Numbered from the stretch's first letter, positions 8,958-17,227 are shown. The stretch is 64,000 nucleotides of DNA from Aquabacterium sp. (GCA_023266355.1 JAHFQM010000009.1:62001-126000); one strand, 5' to 3'. Notes: generated from the letters alone by a model not told the origin. Translations and numbers: made by a program.

Positions 8958-8990
8958 AACGCGCGGCGCCTGCAAAGGTCGCCGCGCGTT
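8958..8990 (-). terminator. Hairpin between hemerythrin and HU genes, likely HU terminator
   Basis: Perfect 11-bp inverted repeat, 8958-8968 against 8980-8990, with an 11-base loop. Read on the minus strand, the stem is followed by a T-rich stretch (TTTCTGTTTGT), as expected for intrinsic termination of the HU transcript. The plus side has no T-run, so its use by the hemerythrin gene is uncertain. Confidence 0.65.
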
Positions 8991-9031
8991 GGGTGCGCTC
9001 GGGGCAGCTCGCGCCGCCCGATCTGAGGGGA

Positions 9032-9397
9032 TCAACCCTTCTTGGCCTTCTTGGCAGCCACCGGCTTCTTGGCCGCAGCGGCCTTCTTGGCAGGTGCGGC
9101 ACCAGCCTTGCGGGCGGCGGCCTTCGGGTCCACGGCGGCCTTGAAGGTCGCGCCGGGGGTGAACTTCGGCAGCTTGGCGGCAGCGATCTTGATCTTCTCA
9201 CCGGTGCTGGGGTTCACGCCGTTGCGAGCAGCACGGGCGTGTTGCTTGAAGGTGCCGAAGCCGGGAACGGTGACGGAGTCACCCTTCTTGACGGCGGTCA
9301 CCACGGTGTCGAGCAGCGTGTCCAGAATGCGGCCAGCCTCGGCCTTGGACAGTTGATGCTGGTCAGCCAAACGCTGGATGAGATCAGTCTTGTTCAT
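9032..9397 (-). CDS. HU-family DNA-binding protein with Lys/Ala-rich tail
   Basis: Nucleoid-associated histone-like protein. Residues 1-90 are a standard HU/IHF fold, with the dimerisation helices (MNKTDLIQRLADQHQLSKAEA) and the DNA-bending arm region GFGTFKQHARAARNGVNP. Residues 91-121 are a Pro/Ala/Lys tail (repeats such as AAAKK and PVAAKK) that ordinary HU, about 90 residues long, lacks. Tails of this kind occur on HU homologues of some Burkholderiales and resemble eukaryotic H1 tails; they are expected to increase non-specific DNA binding. It is monocistronic, converges with the hemerythrin gene, and is followed by a hairpin terminator. Confidence 0.95.
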   Translation of the reverse strand: MNKTDLIQRLADQHQLSKAEAGRILDTLLDTVVTAVKKGDSVTVPGFGTFKQHARAARNGVNPSTGEKIKIAAAKLPKFTPGATFKAAVDPKAAARKAGAAPAKKAAAAKKPVAAKKAKKG

Positions 9398-9777
9398 GAA
9401 TGAGTTTCTGGATGCACCCGCAAATGTCGGGCAATGTATTGTGCCGCGTCACAAGCCCCTTGGCACGGGGTCTGGGCCCGCAAATGCCCTTGTTCATGCG
9501 TGTTTCGGGGCGATTGGCCGCTTGCCTTGATCCAATCGGGGTCCAACTTCGGCCACACGGAAAGCACTGCCGCGTTCGTGGGCTCGGCGAACCTGCTCTT
9601 GCAGGCTGCTCGACCACGGCCACATTTGGCCGCATCACGTCCGCGCGACACCACCCATGCCCCACAGCCTGATGCACCCAAACGCACACACGGGTCGCAC
9701 CTGCCCCAGCACAGTGGGGCGCCGTCGCAACGTGCTGCCATCCGCCCACCCCCGGGAAATGCCCGCGCCGTGAGCGC
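9398..9777. other. Gene-free stretch between HU and yjfB
   Basis: About 380 bases separating two divergent genes. It must hold the HU promoter on the minus strand, but I cannot identify a convincing -35/-10 pair. I see no gene or stable hairpin in the remainder. The sigma-28 promoter of yjfB begins immediately after it. Confidence 0.45.
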
Positions 9778-9804
9778 TCAAGTTCGCGCAGGCAGCACCG
9801 ATAC
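9778..9804 (+). promoter_or_regulatory. Sigma-28 (FliA) promoter of yjfB
   Basis: TCAAGTTC at 9778-9785, an 11-base spacer, then ACCGATAC at 9797-9804. The enterobacterial FliA consensus is TAAAGTTT-N11-GCCGATAA, so six of eight bases match in each box at exactly the right spacing. It lies about 40 bases upstream of the start of the motility-type gene yjfB, and fliA itself is in this window. Confidence 0.7.
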
Positions 9805-9844
9805 CTGACGAGGTGTGCTTCCCCCTCCAGCAGAAGGTCAGACC

Positions 9845-10048
9845 ATGAACATTGGCAACGACGCGTCCGTGCGCACCGCAACCGCGGCTGCGCAAAGCAG
9901 CAACGCCACCGAAGTGCAGATGGCCGTGCTCAAGAAGGCCCTCAGCAGCCAAGCTGCCAGCGTGCAGCCCTTGCTCGACAGCCTGCCCCAGCAGCCCAAA
10001 CTTGCCACGGAAGGCGCTGTGGGCACGCTGGTCAACATCCACGTCTGA
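9845..10048 (+). CDS. YjfB-type putative motility protein
   Basis: A small protein of 67 residues matching the YjfB_motility family pattern: a short N-terminus, a central amphipathic helix VQMAVLKKALSSQAASVQ, then a Leu/Pro segment (LLDSLPQQP) and a terminal VGTLVNIHV. The biochemical role is not known. The family was linked to motility by co-occurrence and regulation. That link is supported here by a FliA-type promoter about 40 bases upstream. The ATG at 9845 follows AGAAGGTC, a usable ribosome site. An in-frame ATG at 9815 is possible but adds a non-family segment. It is a single-gene unit, closed by a strong hairpin terminator. Confidence 0.85.
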   Translation: MNIGNDASVRTATAAAQSSNATEVQMAVLKKALSSQAASVQPLLDSLPQQPKLATEGAVGTLVNIHV

Positions 10049-10072
10049 ACGCGTGCTTGATGACGCCAACAA

Positions 10073-10106
10073 AAAAGCCACCCTGACAACTGTCTGGGTG
10101 GCTTTT
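10073..10106. terminator. Bidirectional intrinsic terminator between yjfB and tRNA-Lys
   Basis: An 11-bp perfect stem, AAAAGCCACCC (10073-10083) paired with GGGTGGCTTTT (10096-10106), with a 12-base loop. It has T-rich flanks in both directions, so it can end both the yjfB transcript and the tRNA transcript from the other strand. Confidence 0.85.
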
Positions 10107-10113
10107 GAAATTT

Positions 10114-10189
10114 TGGTGGGCCCTGAGTGACTCGAACACTCGACCAACGGATTAAGAGTCCGCTGCTCTACCAACTGAGCTAAGAGCCC
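10114..10189 (-). tRNA. tRNA-Lys (anticodon CUU)
   Basis: A complete 76-nt cloverleaf. The acceptor arm GGGCTCT pairs with AGGGCCC (one G-T pair), followed by the discriminator A and an encoded CCA. The D arm is GCTC/GAGC, the anticodon loop is CTCTTAA with anticodon CTT, and the T loop is TTCGAGT. It reads AAG codons, common in this GC-rich genome. It lies 144 bases downstream of the second tRNA-Lys on the same strand, so the two may be one transcript. Confidence 0.97.
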
Positions 10190-10333
10190 GCTCTGATGCT
10201 TGACGCTTCAGCAGCGTTGCCAACTGCATTTCTGCAATCAGCGAAGACATAGATTCTACACAGAAAAACCCAGCTTTGTCCAGATTTTTCGAGCGTTGTC
10301 ACCGTCTCGTCGCTTTTCCCAAGTTCTGCATCT

Positions 10334-10410
10334 TGGTGGGTCGGGAGGGACTCGAACCCTCGACCAACGGATTAAAAGTCCGCTGCTCTAACCAACTGAG
10401 CTACCGACCC
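10334..10410 (-). tRNA. tRNA-Lys (anticodon UUU)
   Basis: A complete 77-nt cloverleaf. The acceptor arm GGGTCGG pairs with CCGACCC, with discriminator A and encoded CCA. The anticodon loop is CTTTTAA with anticodon TTT, reading AAA and AAG. The D arm, anticodon stem and variable region are nearly the same as in the neighbouring tRNA-Lys(CUU), which suggests the pair arose by duplication with later change of acceptor stem and anticodon. Confidence 0.97.
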
Positions 10411-10487
10411 CAAGCGAAGCCTAAGATTATAGCCTGAGTCTGGCGACATGACCAGCGCGTGACACGCCCATGCGGTGAGGTGTGGCC

Positions 10488-11294
10488 TCAACGCAGCAGT
10501 CGGCCCACCATCTCGGCCGCGGCCACCATGCCGAAGGTCGCTGTGACCATCACGCTGGAGCCATAACCCGCGCAGTTCAAGGAACCATCCGTTGCGAGCG
10601 CATCGCCCGTCTCGGGCAAGTCGCAACGGTCTTGCGGCGGGCGCACCGCCTCGCGCGAAAACACACAGCTCAAGCCCATCGGGCCTTTGCGCGCACCGCC
10701 ATGGCGTTGGCGCAGGCGCTGACGCAGGCTGGCCAGCAGCGGGTCATGGGTGACCTCGGCCAGGTCGGCCACCTCCACGTCTTGCGGGCGGCACTTGCCA
10801 CCTGCTGCCCCCACACTGACCACGGGCACGCCATGCTGCGCGCCCCAGGCCGCGATGGCCGCCTTGGCACGCACCTGGTCACAGCAGTCGATGACGCCGT
10901 CGATGGCATCCGCCTGCAGCAGTTCGGCCACATTGGCCTCGTCGATGAAGGCCTCGACCGCCTGCACGTCGCCATCGGGGTGGATGAGCGCGATGCGTTC
11001 GCGCAGGGCCTGCACCTTGGCCTGGCCCAGGGTGGTCTCCAGCGCGTGCACCTGGCGGTTGATGTTGGACTCGGCGATGTGGTCCAGGTCGATCAGCACC
11101 AGCCGGGCCACGCCATTGCGCGCCAGGGCTTCGGCCGTCCAGGACCCCACGCCGCCCACGCCCACCACCGCGATGCGGGCTGCGCGCAGGCGGGCGTACC
11201 CGGCCACACCGTGCAAGCGCCTGAGGCCACCGAAGCGGCGCTCAGGGTCCGGCAGGCTGGCCTGGGCCAGCAGGTCGATGTCAGCCAAGCGCAA
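10488..11294 (-). CDS. tcdA: tRNA threonylcarbamoyladenosine dehydratase TcdA
   Basis: ThiF/E1-like enzyme (268 aa) that uses ATP to convert t6A37 of ANN-decoding tRNAs to its cyclic form. The Rossmann nucleotide-binding loop VVGVGGVGSW lies near residues 43-52, followed by the acidic LIDLDHI and the Asn/Arg pair in SNINRQ that E1-like enzymes use for adenylation. The segment DCCDQVRAKAA is also typical. The gene starts 3 bases after the cpoB stop and so is the last cistron of the tolB-pal-cpoB unit. Two tRNA-Lys genes, whose products are t6A-modified, are just downstream; this is probably coincidence. Confidence 0.93.
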   Translation of the reverse strand: MRLADIDLLAQASLPDPERRFGGLRRLHGVAGYARLRAARIAVVGVGGVGSWTAEALARNGVARLVLIDLDHIAESNINRQVHALETTLGQAKVQALRERIALIHPDGDVQAVEAFIDEANVAELLQADAIDGVIDCCDQVRAKAAIAAWGAQHGVPVVSVGAAGGKCRPQDVEVADLAEVTHDPLLASLRQRLRQRHGGARKGPMGLSCVFSREAVRPPQDRCDLPETGDALATDGSLNCAGYGSSVMVTATFGMVAAAEMVGRLLR

Positions 11295-11297
11295 CGC

Positions 11298-12152
11298 TCA
11301 CTTGCCCTTGCGGGACGATTTGCCCGCAGGCGCAGACGACATCGTCAACAGGCGGTCGCGTGCGGCCTGGGCCGCTTCGGTCTGCGGGTACTGCTTGACG
11401 ATTTGCTCCAGGGAGCGGCGGGCCGCGTCGTTGTCTTTCAACTCCACCTGGCAATTGGCGATCGACAGCAAGGCTTCCGGCGTACGGGCGTGCTGGGGCG
11501 CGCTGTCCACCAAGGCCTTGAAGGCAACGATGGCGTCCTTGTAGTCGCGCAGGCCGTAGTAGGCATTGCCCAGCCAGTATTGCGCCGACTCGCGGTAGCC
11601 CGTGTTGGGGTAGCGCTTGAGGAAGCCGTTGAGGGCGGCGGAACCTGCACCGAAGTCGGCCGCACGCAAGCGGGCCAGGGCCTCGTCGAAGTCACGCTTT
11701 TCTTCGGCATCGGCCTGGAAGGTCTTGCCGTCCAGGGTGATGGCCTGGGGCTCCAGCTTGCGCACGCGCTCGTCGAAAGAGGTCTGCACGTCCTTCTGCT
11801 TGCGCTGCAGCTCGGCCACATCGCGCTGCAGCACCTCGCTGCCGCCGCGGGAGGCGGCCAGCTCGCTGCGCAGCTGCTCAATGGCGCTGTTCATCTCCAG
11901 CAGGCTGCGCTTGAGCACATCCACCTGGGCGCTCAGGGCCTTGATCTGCGCGTTCGCCGATTCGCTGTCCTGGGCGCGCTGCTGGCGCAGGTCCAGGATG
12001 GCGCGGCGGGCCTCGTCGTCATCGAAGACGCCGGCGTGCGCCGCCATCGGGCACACCATCGGGCTCAGGGCAGCGGCCATCACCACCGCCCAGCCAGACC
12101 AGGCGGCAGACCATCGGGGGCCGAGGCGGCGTGCCATGGCGGGGGCTTGCAT
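11298..12152 (-). CDS. cpoB: Cell division coordinator CpoB (YbgF)
   Basis: Periplasmic Tol-Pal accessory protein (284 aa) that links outer-membrane constriction to peptidoglycan synthesis. It has a signal peptide (about 1-39, ending AAHA), a coiled-coil trimerisation region (about 48-150, with runs of Gln, Glu, Ala, Leu and Arg), and C-terminal TPR repeats (about 165-270, for example YRESAQYWLGNAYYGLRDY). The ATG at 12150-12152 overlaps the pal stop by one base (TGATG), pointing to translational coupling. An inner ATG, five codons in, is equally possible (MARRLGPRW). The protein ends SAPAGKSSRKGK. Confidence 0.93.
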   Translation of the reverse strand: MQAPAMARRLGPRWSAAWSGWAVVMAAALSPMVCPMAAHAGVFDDDEARRAILDLRQQRAQDSESANAQIKALSAQVDVLKRSLLEMNSAIEQLRSELAASRGGSEVLQRDVAELQRKQKDVQTSFDERVRKLEPQAITLDGKTFQADAEEKRDFDEALARLRAADFGAGSAALNGFLKRYPNTGYRESAQYWLGNAYYGLRDYKDAIVAFKALVDSAPQHARTPEALLSIANCQVELKDNDAARRSLEQIVKQYPQTEAAQAARDRLLTMSSAPAGKSSRKGK

Positions 12153-12715
12153 CAGCGGTCCTTGATCTCGGCGCGGCGGTTCTTGGCCCAGGCCTCTTCG
12201 CTGGCGCCGGTCACGGCCGGGCGCTCTTCGCCGAAGCTGACGGCTTCGACCTGGTCGGCCGACACGCCCAGCAGGGTCAGGGACTTCTGCACGGCCTCGG
12301 CGCGCTTCTGGCCCAGGGCGAGGTTGTACTCGCGGCCGCCGCGCTCGTCGGTGTGGCCTTCGACGATGACTTTCTTGCCCTTGTTGGCCGTCAGGCGCTT
12401 GGCGTGGCCGTCGATGGCGCCGCTGAACTCGTCCTTCACCACGAAGCTGTCGAAGTCGAAGTAGATGACACGGGTCAGGCCGCCGGCCAGGGCGTCGTCG
12501 TTCTTGGGCGTCAGCACGACCTGGTTGACGTTGGACGAGGCGTTGGCATTGGCGTCGGCCTGGCTGGACTTGGTGGACGCGTCCGAAATGGGCGCGGGCT
12601 TGCCGGCGTTCTCATCGAGCTTGACGCTGGAGCCGCAAGCCGACAGCAGGGCCGCGGCAGCGATGGCGCCCATCAAGGCGAAACGGGGTGTGGAACGGGT
12701 CAATTGGTGTTGCAT
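12152..12715 (-). CDS. pal: Peptidoglycan-associated lipoprotein Pal
   Basis: Outer-membrane lipoprotein (187 aa) that binds meso-DAP peptidoglycan and TolB. The signal peptide ends in the lipobox LLSAC, with Cys27 as the lipid anchor. A disordered Ser/Ala/Asn linker follows. The OmpA-like domain (about 78-185) contains VIYFDFDSFVV, VEGHTDERGGREYNLALGQKRAEAV in its usual order and the peptidoglycan-binding Asp/Arg. It lies between tolB and cpoB on the minus strand. Its stop overlaps the cpoB start. Confidence 0.97.
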   Translation of the reverse strand: MQHQLTRSTPRFALMGAIAAAALLSACGSSVKLDENAGKPAPISDASTKSSQADANANASSNVNQVVLTPKNDDALAGGLTRVIYFDFDSFVVKDEFSGAIDGHAKRLTANKGKKVIVEGHTDERGGREYNLALGQKRAEAVQKSLTLLGVSADQVEAVSFGEERPAVTGASEEAWAKNRRAEIKDR

Positions 12716-12781
12716 GGTGTGGCTCCTGTTGAGGGAAGGCAGAGGTATCAGAGAGAAGCGTGGTGCGGCCGAGGCAAGGGT

Positions 12782-14098
12782 TCAGCGGCGAGGCTGCAGG
12801 TAGGGGCCCCAGACGGGCTCGCGCACATCGGCCACGTTGGTGGCCAGGCGCGCCTTGATGCGGCCGTCCAGCGTGGAGGTCATGAGCACCTCGCGGCCTT
12901 GTGTGCGGGTGGCGTAGATGACCTGGCGGCTGTTGGGCGCGAAGCTCGGGCTTTCGTCGTCGCGGGTGTCGGTCAGGGCCTTGACGGCGCCCGAGGCCAG
13001 GTCCATCAGGTGCACGCGGTAGCCGCCCGACACCTGCGAGACATAGGCCATCCACTTGCCGTCCGGGCTCAAGGCCGGGCTGATGTTGTAGGCGCCGCTG
13101 AAGGTGACGCGCTGGGGCGTGCCGCCACCGGCCGCGATGCGGTAGATCTGCGGTCCGCCGCCACGGTCGCTGACGAAATAGATGCTGGCGCCATCGGGCG
13201 ACCAGGCGGCCTCGGTGTCGATGGCGCCGCTCTGCGTGAGGCGCTTGACGCCATCGCCGTCGGCGCCCATGAGGTAGAGCTGCGAGCCGCCTTCGCGGCT
13301 GAGCGTGACGGCCAGCTGGCGGCCATCGGGCGACCAGGCAGGCGCGCTGTTGCTGCCCTTGAAGCCGGCCACCACGCGGCGGCGGCCCGAGGACACGTCC
13401 TGCACCACGACCACGGGCTTGCCCGTCTCGAAAGAGACGTAGGCCAGCTGGCGGCCGTCCGGCGCCCAGGCCGGCGAGATGATGGGCTGGGGGCTGGTCA
13501 GCGGGCTTTGCGCGCCCTCGCCGTCCGAATCGGCCACGAGCAGGTGGTGCTTGCCGCCGGACTTGCTGACGTAGGCGATGCGGGTGGCGAAAGCGCCGCG
13601 GTCACCGGTGAGCTTTTCGTAGATGTCATCGGCGATGCGGTGCGCGGCCTGGCGCAGGTCGGCCGCCGGCACGACGAGGCTGAGGCCGCCCTGGTCCTTG
13701 CCCTTGAGCACGTCCCAGAGGTGGTAGCGCACGTCGAAGCGGCCATCGGCCAGGGGCGTGACGGAGCCGGCCAGCAGCGCATCGGCGCCCTTGCTGCGCC
13801 AGTCGGTCAGCGCGGGGCGGCTGGTCTCGTCGAGGCGGTCGGCGCTGGCGTCGAGCACCTTGAACAGGCCGCTGCGCTCCAGGTCGGCCTGGACGATGGC
13901 CGACAGCGCCGCGGGCGAGCGCGACTCGTCGCGGAAGCGGCCGATGGCCACGGGGATCTGCGTGGCACCGACGCCCGAAATTTCGACGCGGAACTGCGCC
14001 AGGGCCGACGACAGCGGCAGCGCGGCGCCACCGGCCGTCAGGGCCAGGCCGGTCAGCAGCCCGCGGCAGGCCGATCGGCGGGAATCAGAAAACGACAT
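12782..14098 (-). CDS. tolB: Tol-Pal system protein TolB
   Basis: Periplasmic beta-propeller protein of 438 residues from the chosen start. A signal peptide covers about 1-35 (cleavage after SSALAQ). The TolB N-terminal domain (about 36-160) is followed by a C-terminal propeller of six WD40-like PD40 units, seen as repeated [14 protein letters not shown] motifs. It contacts Pal and TolA to keep the outer membrane attached during division. The ATG at 14098 is preferred over one 33 bases upstream because it gives a clean signal peptide. It heads tolB-pal-cpoB-tcdA. The inner-membrane partners tolQRA are about 40 kb away, at 54-56 kb. Confidence 0.95.
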   Translation of the reverse strand: MSFSDSRRSACRGLLTGLALTAGGAALPLSSALAQFRVEISGVGATQIPVAIGRFRDESRSPAALSAIVQADLERSGLFKVLDASADRLDETSRPALTDWRSKGADALLAGSVTPLADGRFDVRYHLWDVLKGKDQGGLSLVVPAADLRQAAHRIADDIYEKLTGDRGAFATRIAYVSKSGGKHHLLVADSDGEGAQSPLTSPQPIISPAWAPDGRQLAYVSFETGKPVVVVQDVSSGRRRVVAGFKGSNSAPAWSPDGRQLAVTLSREGGSQLYLMGADGDGVKRLTQSGAIDTEAAWSPDGASIYFVSDRGGGPQIYRIAAGGGTPQRVTFSGAYNISPALSPDGKWMAYVSQVSGGYRVHLMDLASGAVKALTDTRDDESPSFAPNSRQVIYATRTQGREVLMTSTLDGRIKARLATNVADVREPVWGPYLQPRR

Positions 14099-14233
14099 AG
14101 GCTGGAGTCTGTGGTCAAGGACGGGGCTCATGAGCGTGAACCCCGATTGTGCCGTGTCGTTGGCAAGGATAACGCCGCGGGCTGGCGTGTCCCCGCGTGG
14201 CAGATGTCAATCTGTGTAAACGCCGCGCCGGGC

Positions 14234-15736
14234 TCACAGCAGCACGATGTCGTACTGCTCCGGGGACATCGACGGCTCGGTCTGCAAGGACACGGGCTTG
14301 CCGATGAAGTCGCTCAGGCCGGCCAGGTGGGCGCTCTCCTCGTCGAGCAGCATCTCCACCACCGCGGCGCTGGCCACGATGCGGAACTCCTTCGGATTGA
14401 ACTGCCGCGCCTCGCGCAGGATCTCGCGCAGGATGTTGTAGCAAACGGTGCGCGCGGTCTTGACCTGGCCGCGGCCTTCGCAGGTCGGGCAAGGCTCGCA
14501 CAGCATGTGCGCCAGCGACTCACGCGTGCGCTTGCGCGTCATCTCGACCAGGCCCAGCGGCGAGAAGCCACTGACCGAGCCCTTGGTGCGGTCACGGGCC
14601 ATCTGCTTGCGCAACTCCGAGAGCACGTTGTCGCGGTGGTCCTCGCGCAGCATGTCGATGAAGTCGATGATGATGATGCCGCCGAGGTTGCGCAGGCGCA
14701 GTTGCCGCGCGATGGCTTGCGCCGCTTCCAGGTTGGTCTTGAAGATGGTGTCGTCGAAGTTGCGCGCGCCGACGTAGCCGCCGGTGTTGACGTCCACGGT
14801 GGTCAGCGCCTCGGTCTGGTCGACGATGAGGTAGCCGCCGGACTTGAGGTCCACGCGGCGGGCCAGCGCGCGCTCGACCTCGGTGTCGATGTTGTAGAGG
14901 TCGAAGATCGGGCGCTCGCCCTTGTAGTGCTGCAGCTTGTCCACGCCGGTGGGCGTGAACTCGGCGCCAAAGGCCTTGAGCGCATCGAACTGGATGAGCG
15001 AGTCGATGCGGATGCTCTGCACCTGCTCGTTGACGAGGTCGCGCAGCACGCGCTGGGCGAGGTTGAGCTCCTGGTAGAGCAGCGTGCCGGGCGGCGCCTT
15101 CAGGCCATGCTCGCGCACCGTGCCCCAGGTCTTGCGCAGGTAGGCGATGTCCACGGCGAGCTCATCGTCGGTGGCGTCTTCGGCATTGGTGCGCAGGATG
15201 AAGCCGCCGGAGCGCGGCCGGCCTTCGCGCGCGTCGGCCTCACCGAGGAGGCGCAGCATGCGTTCGCGCAGTTGCTCGCGCAGCTCGGGCGAACCGATCT
15301 TCTGGGAGATGCCCAGGTGATCGTCTTGCGGCAGGAACACCAGCAGGCGGCCGGCCACGCTGACCTGGGTGGACAGGCGCGCGCCCTTGGTGCCGATCGG
15401 GTCCTTGATGACCTGCACCATCAGCGTCTGACCCTCGTGCACGCGCTTCTCGATGGGCACCTGCACCTCGGTGCTGCGGGTGTGCGGTCGGGCGCTGCCG
15501 TCTTCGCGGTGCAGGTCGGCCACGTGCAGGAAAGCCGCACGCTCCAGGCCGATGTCGATGAAGGCCGATTGCATGCCGGGCAGCACGCGCACGACCTTGC
15601 CGGCGTAGATGTTGCCCACGAGGCCGCGCTCCAGGGTGCGCTCGACGTGCAGCTCTTGCACGGAGCCACTCTCGATGATGGCCACGCGGGTTTCCTGGGG
15701 CGTCCAGTTGATGAGGATGTCTTGTGAATGGGGCAT
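14234..15736 (-). CDS. rng: Ribonuclease G
   Basis: Endoribonuclease of the RNase E/G family (500 aa), involved in 16S rRNA 5' maturation and mRNA decay. The S1 RNA-binding domain lies at about 35-125, starting GLVGNIYAGKVVRVLPGMQ. The DNase I-like catalytic core has the Mg-binding aspartates in VDVNTGGYVG and IIIDFIDM. The Zn-link motif is CEPCPTC. The protein ends SPEQYDIVLL, the normal RNase G end, without the long degradosome scaffold of RNase E. The start MPHSQDILINWTPQETRVA is canonical. It is embedded in the co-directional housekeeping run between an NAD(P)-binding protein gene and tolB. Confidence 0.96.
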   Translation of the reverse strand: MPHSQDILINWTPQETRVAIIESGSVQELHVERTLERGLVGNIYAGKVVRVLPGMQSAFIDIGLERAAFLHVADLHREDGSARPHTRSTEVQVPIEKRVHEGQTLMVQVIKDPIGTKGARLSTQVSVAGRLLVFLPQDDHLGISQKIGSPELREQLRERMLRLLGEADAREGRPRSGGFILRTNAEDATDDELAVDIAYLRKTWGTVREHGLKAPPGTLLYQELNLAQRVLRDLVNEQVQSIRIDSLIQFDALKAFGAEFTPTGVDKLQHYKGERPIFDLYNIDTEVERALARRVDLKSGGYLIVDQTEALTTVDVNTGGYVGARNFDDTIFKTNLEAAQAIARQLRLRNLGGIIIIDFIDMLREDHRDNVLSELRKQMARDRTKGSVSGFSPLGLVEMTRKRTRESLAHMLCEPCPTCEGRGQVKTARTVCYNILREILREARQFNPKEFRIVASAAVVEMLLDEESAHLAGLSDFIGKPVSLQTEPSMSPEQYDIVLL

Positions 15737-15748
15737 ATGCGCTGCAAT

Positions 15749-16495
15749 TTACCGCATGCGCCGCAACCAGGCATTGGGCAGCACCCGACGTGGCGGCGCC
15801 TCGCCTGCGTCCGTCGTGGGCCCGGCCTCACGCGCGGCGTGCAGCAGACCCTGCGCCACCTGGCGCACATGCACGGGGCGGTGGCTCTCGGGGATGAGCC
15901 CCGCGAACACGCGCGACAGCCACAGGCCCAGGTGCTCGCCAAGGCGGAACTCGGGCCGATCGCCCTGCAGCAGCGAAGGCCGGGCCACGGCGAACTGGGC
16001 AAAGCCGATGGCCTGGATGGCTTCTTCGAGCTCACCCTTGACGCGGTTGTAGAACACGCGGGAACGTGCCGAAGCCCCCAAGGCGCTCACCAACAGGAAG
16101 CGGCTGGCGCCTTGCGCATGGGCCAGCTGCGCGATCTGCAGCGGCGCATCGAAATCCACCTTGCGGAAGGCCGCTTGCGAACCGGCCTGGCGGATGGTGG
16201 AGCCCAAGGCGCAGAAGACGGCGTCCACGGCGAAATGCTCGGTGTGTCGGTCCAGGCGATCGAAATCGATGATGCAAGGCTGGAACTTGCGGCGCTGCGC
16301 GTCGGTGAGCGGCGCCTCACCTGGGCGGGCAGCGCCCAGCAGCGCATCCAGGGTCACATCGCGCCGCAGCAGCGCTTTCACCGTTTGCACCTCGGGGTCG
16401 GCCAGGCACAGCCGCAACAGCTCGCGCCCGACCAGGCCGCTGGCGCCGGCCACCAACACGGCGCGCATCGGCCCCACGGCTTGAACGCTGGCCAT
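15749..16495 (-). CDS. NAD(P)-binding Rossmann protein (HTATIP2/YbjT-like)
   Basis: A predicted cytosolic oxidoreductase-like protein of 248 residues. The N-terminal dinucleotide loop VAGASGLVGRELL (about 14-26) and the atypical short-chain dehydrogenase body with FCALGSTIRQAGS and LLVSALGASARS resemble HTATIP2/TIP30-type proteins. Substrate and pathway are not known. The SDR Tyr-x-x-x-Lys is represented by YNRVKGE, so the catalytic pair is present. The ATG at 16493-16495 overlaps the maf stop by one base (TGATG), which fixes the start and shows coupling to maf. A longer in-frame opening upstream would overlap maf extensively and is rejected. Confidence 0.85.
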   Translation of the reverse strand: MASVQAVGPMRAVLVAGASGLVGRELLRLCLADPEVQTVKALLRRDVTLDALLGAARPGEAPLTDAQRRKFQPCIIDFDRLDRHTEHFAVDAVFCALGSTIRQAGSQAAFRKVDFDAPLQIAQLAHAQGASRFLLVSALGASARSRVFYNRVKGELEEAIQAIGFAQFAVARPSLLQGDRPEFRLGEHLGLWLSRVFAGLIPESHRPVHVRQVAQGLLHAAREAGPTTDAGEAPPRRVLPNAWLRRMR

Positions 16496-17190
16496 CAGAA
16501 GGCCCAGCCCAAAGGCTTGAGCAGCTCGGCCGTTTCGAACAAGGGCAGGCCCATGATGGCGCTGTAGCTGCCGTCGATGTGGCGCGTCCAGGCGCCGGAG
16601 CGGCCCTGGATGGCGTAAGCACCGGCCTTGCCGAAAGGCTCGCGGCTGGCCACGTAGCGGGTGATTTCGGCCTCGTCCAGCACGCGCCACTGCACGTGCG
16701 AGGTGCTCAGGCGCAGCTGGCCGTGCACGCACACCGCCGTGAGCACGCGGTGGGTCTGGCCCGACAGCGCGCGCAACATGCGCTCGGCATCGGCCTCGTC
16801 AGAGGGCTTGGCCAGGATGGTGTCGCCCAGGGCCACGGTGGTGTCGGCGCACAGGATGGGACCCATGGGCCAGGCCTCGGGGTCGCGGAAAGCGCGGGCT
16901 TGCAGGCGCTCGATGGCGGCACGCCACTTGGCCTGGGTCACGCGCTGGACGTAGTCTTCGGGCGACTCACCGGCGCGCTCGGCTTCGAGCGATTCGGCGT
17001 CCTCGTCGGCATCGGCCAGCAAAAGCGCATGGCGCACCCCGAGCTGGTCGAGCAGTTGTCGGCGGCGCGGGCTTTGCGAGGCCAGGTAGAGCCAGGGCGC
17101 CTCGCCCCGGGCGTGCGCCTGGGACAGGTCTTTGTCCAGGTTGCTGGCGGATGCGGGCTGGTCGTGTTCGGGCATGGGCGTTCGCGGCAA
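16495..17190 (-). CDS. maf: Maf-family nucleotide pyrophosphatase
   Basis: House-cleaning nucleoside triphosphate pyrophosphatase (up to 231 aa) that hydrolyses non-canonical or modified nucleotides. Maf motifs are present in order: LASQSPRRRQLL near residue 36-47, the acidic CADTTVALGD near 113-122, the Lys/Pro in LAKPSDEADAERML, and the terminal YSAIMGLPL. The composition fits the dTTP/UTP (YhdE) subtype better than YceF, but I would not insist. The first 30 residues are poorly conserved, so translation may begin at the inner Met (MPEHDQ). Its neighbours rlmH, rsfS and nadD upstream are the usual Burkholderiales company. Confidence 0.92.
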   Translation of the reverse strand: MPRTPMPEHDQPASASNLDKDLSQAHARGEAPWLYLASQSPRRRQLLDQLGVRHALLLADADEDAESLEAERAGESPEDYVQRVTQAKWRAAIERLQARAFRDPEAWPMGPILCADTTVALGDTILAKPSDEADAERMLRALSGQTHRVLTAVCVHGQLRLSTSHVQWRVLDEAEITRYVASREPFGKAGAYAIQGRSGAWTRHIDGSYSAIMGLPLFETAELLKPLGWAF

Positions 17191-17227
17191 TGCGGCCCGG
17201 TGCCGGCGCCATCACGGCGCTCACGGC

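Noticed and set aside
12131..15727. Very long plus-strand open frame (about 1,200 codons) across cpoB, pal, tolB and rng
   Set aside because: It covers four recognisable minus-strand genes and has only low-complexity composition. It is a product of third-position GC.
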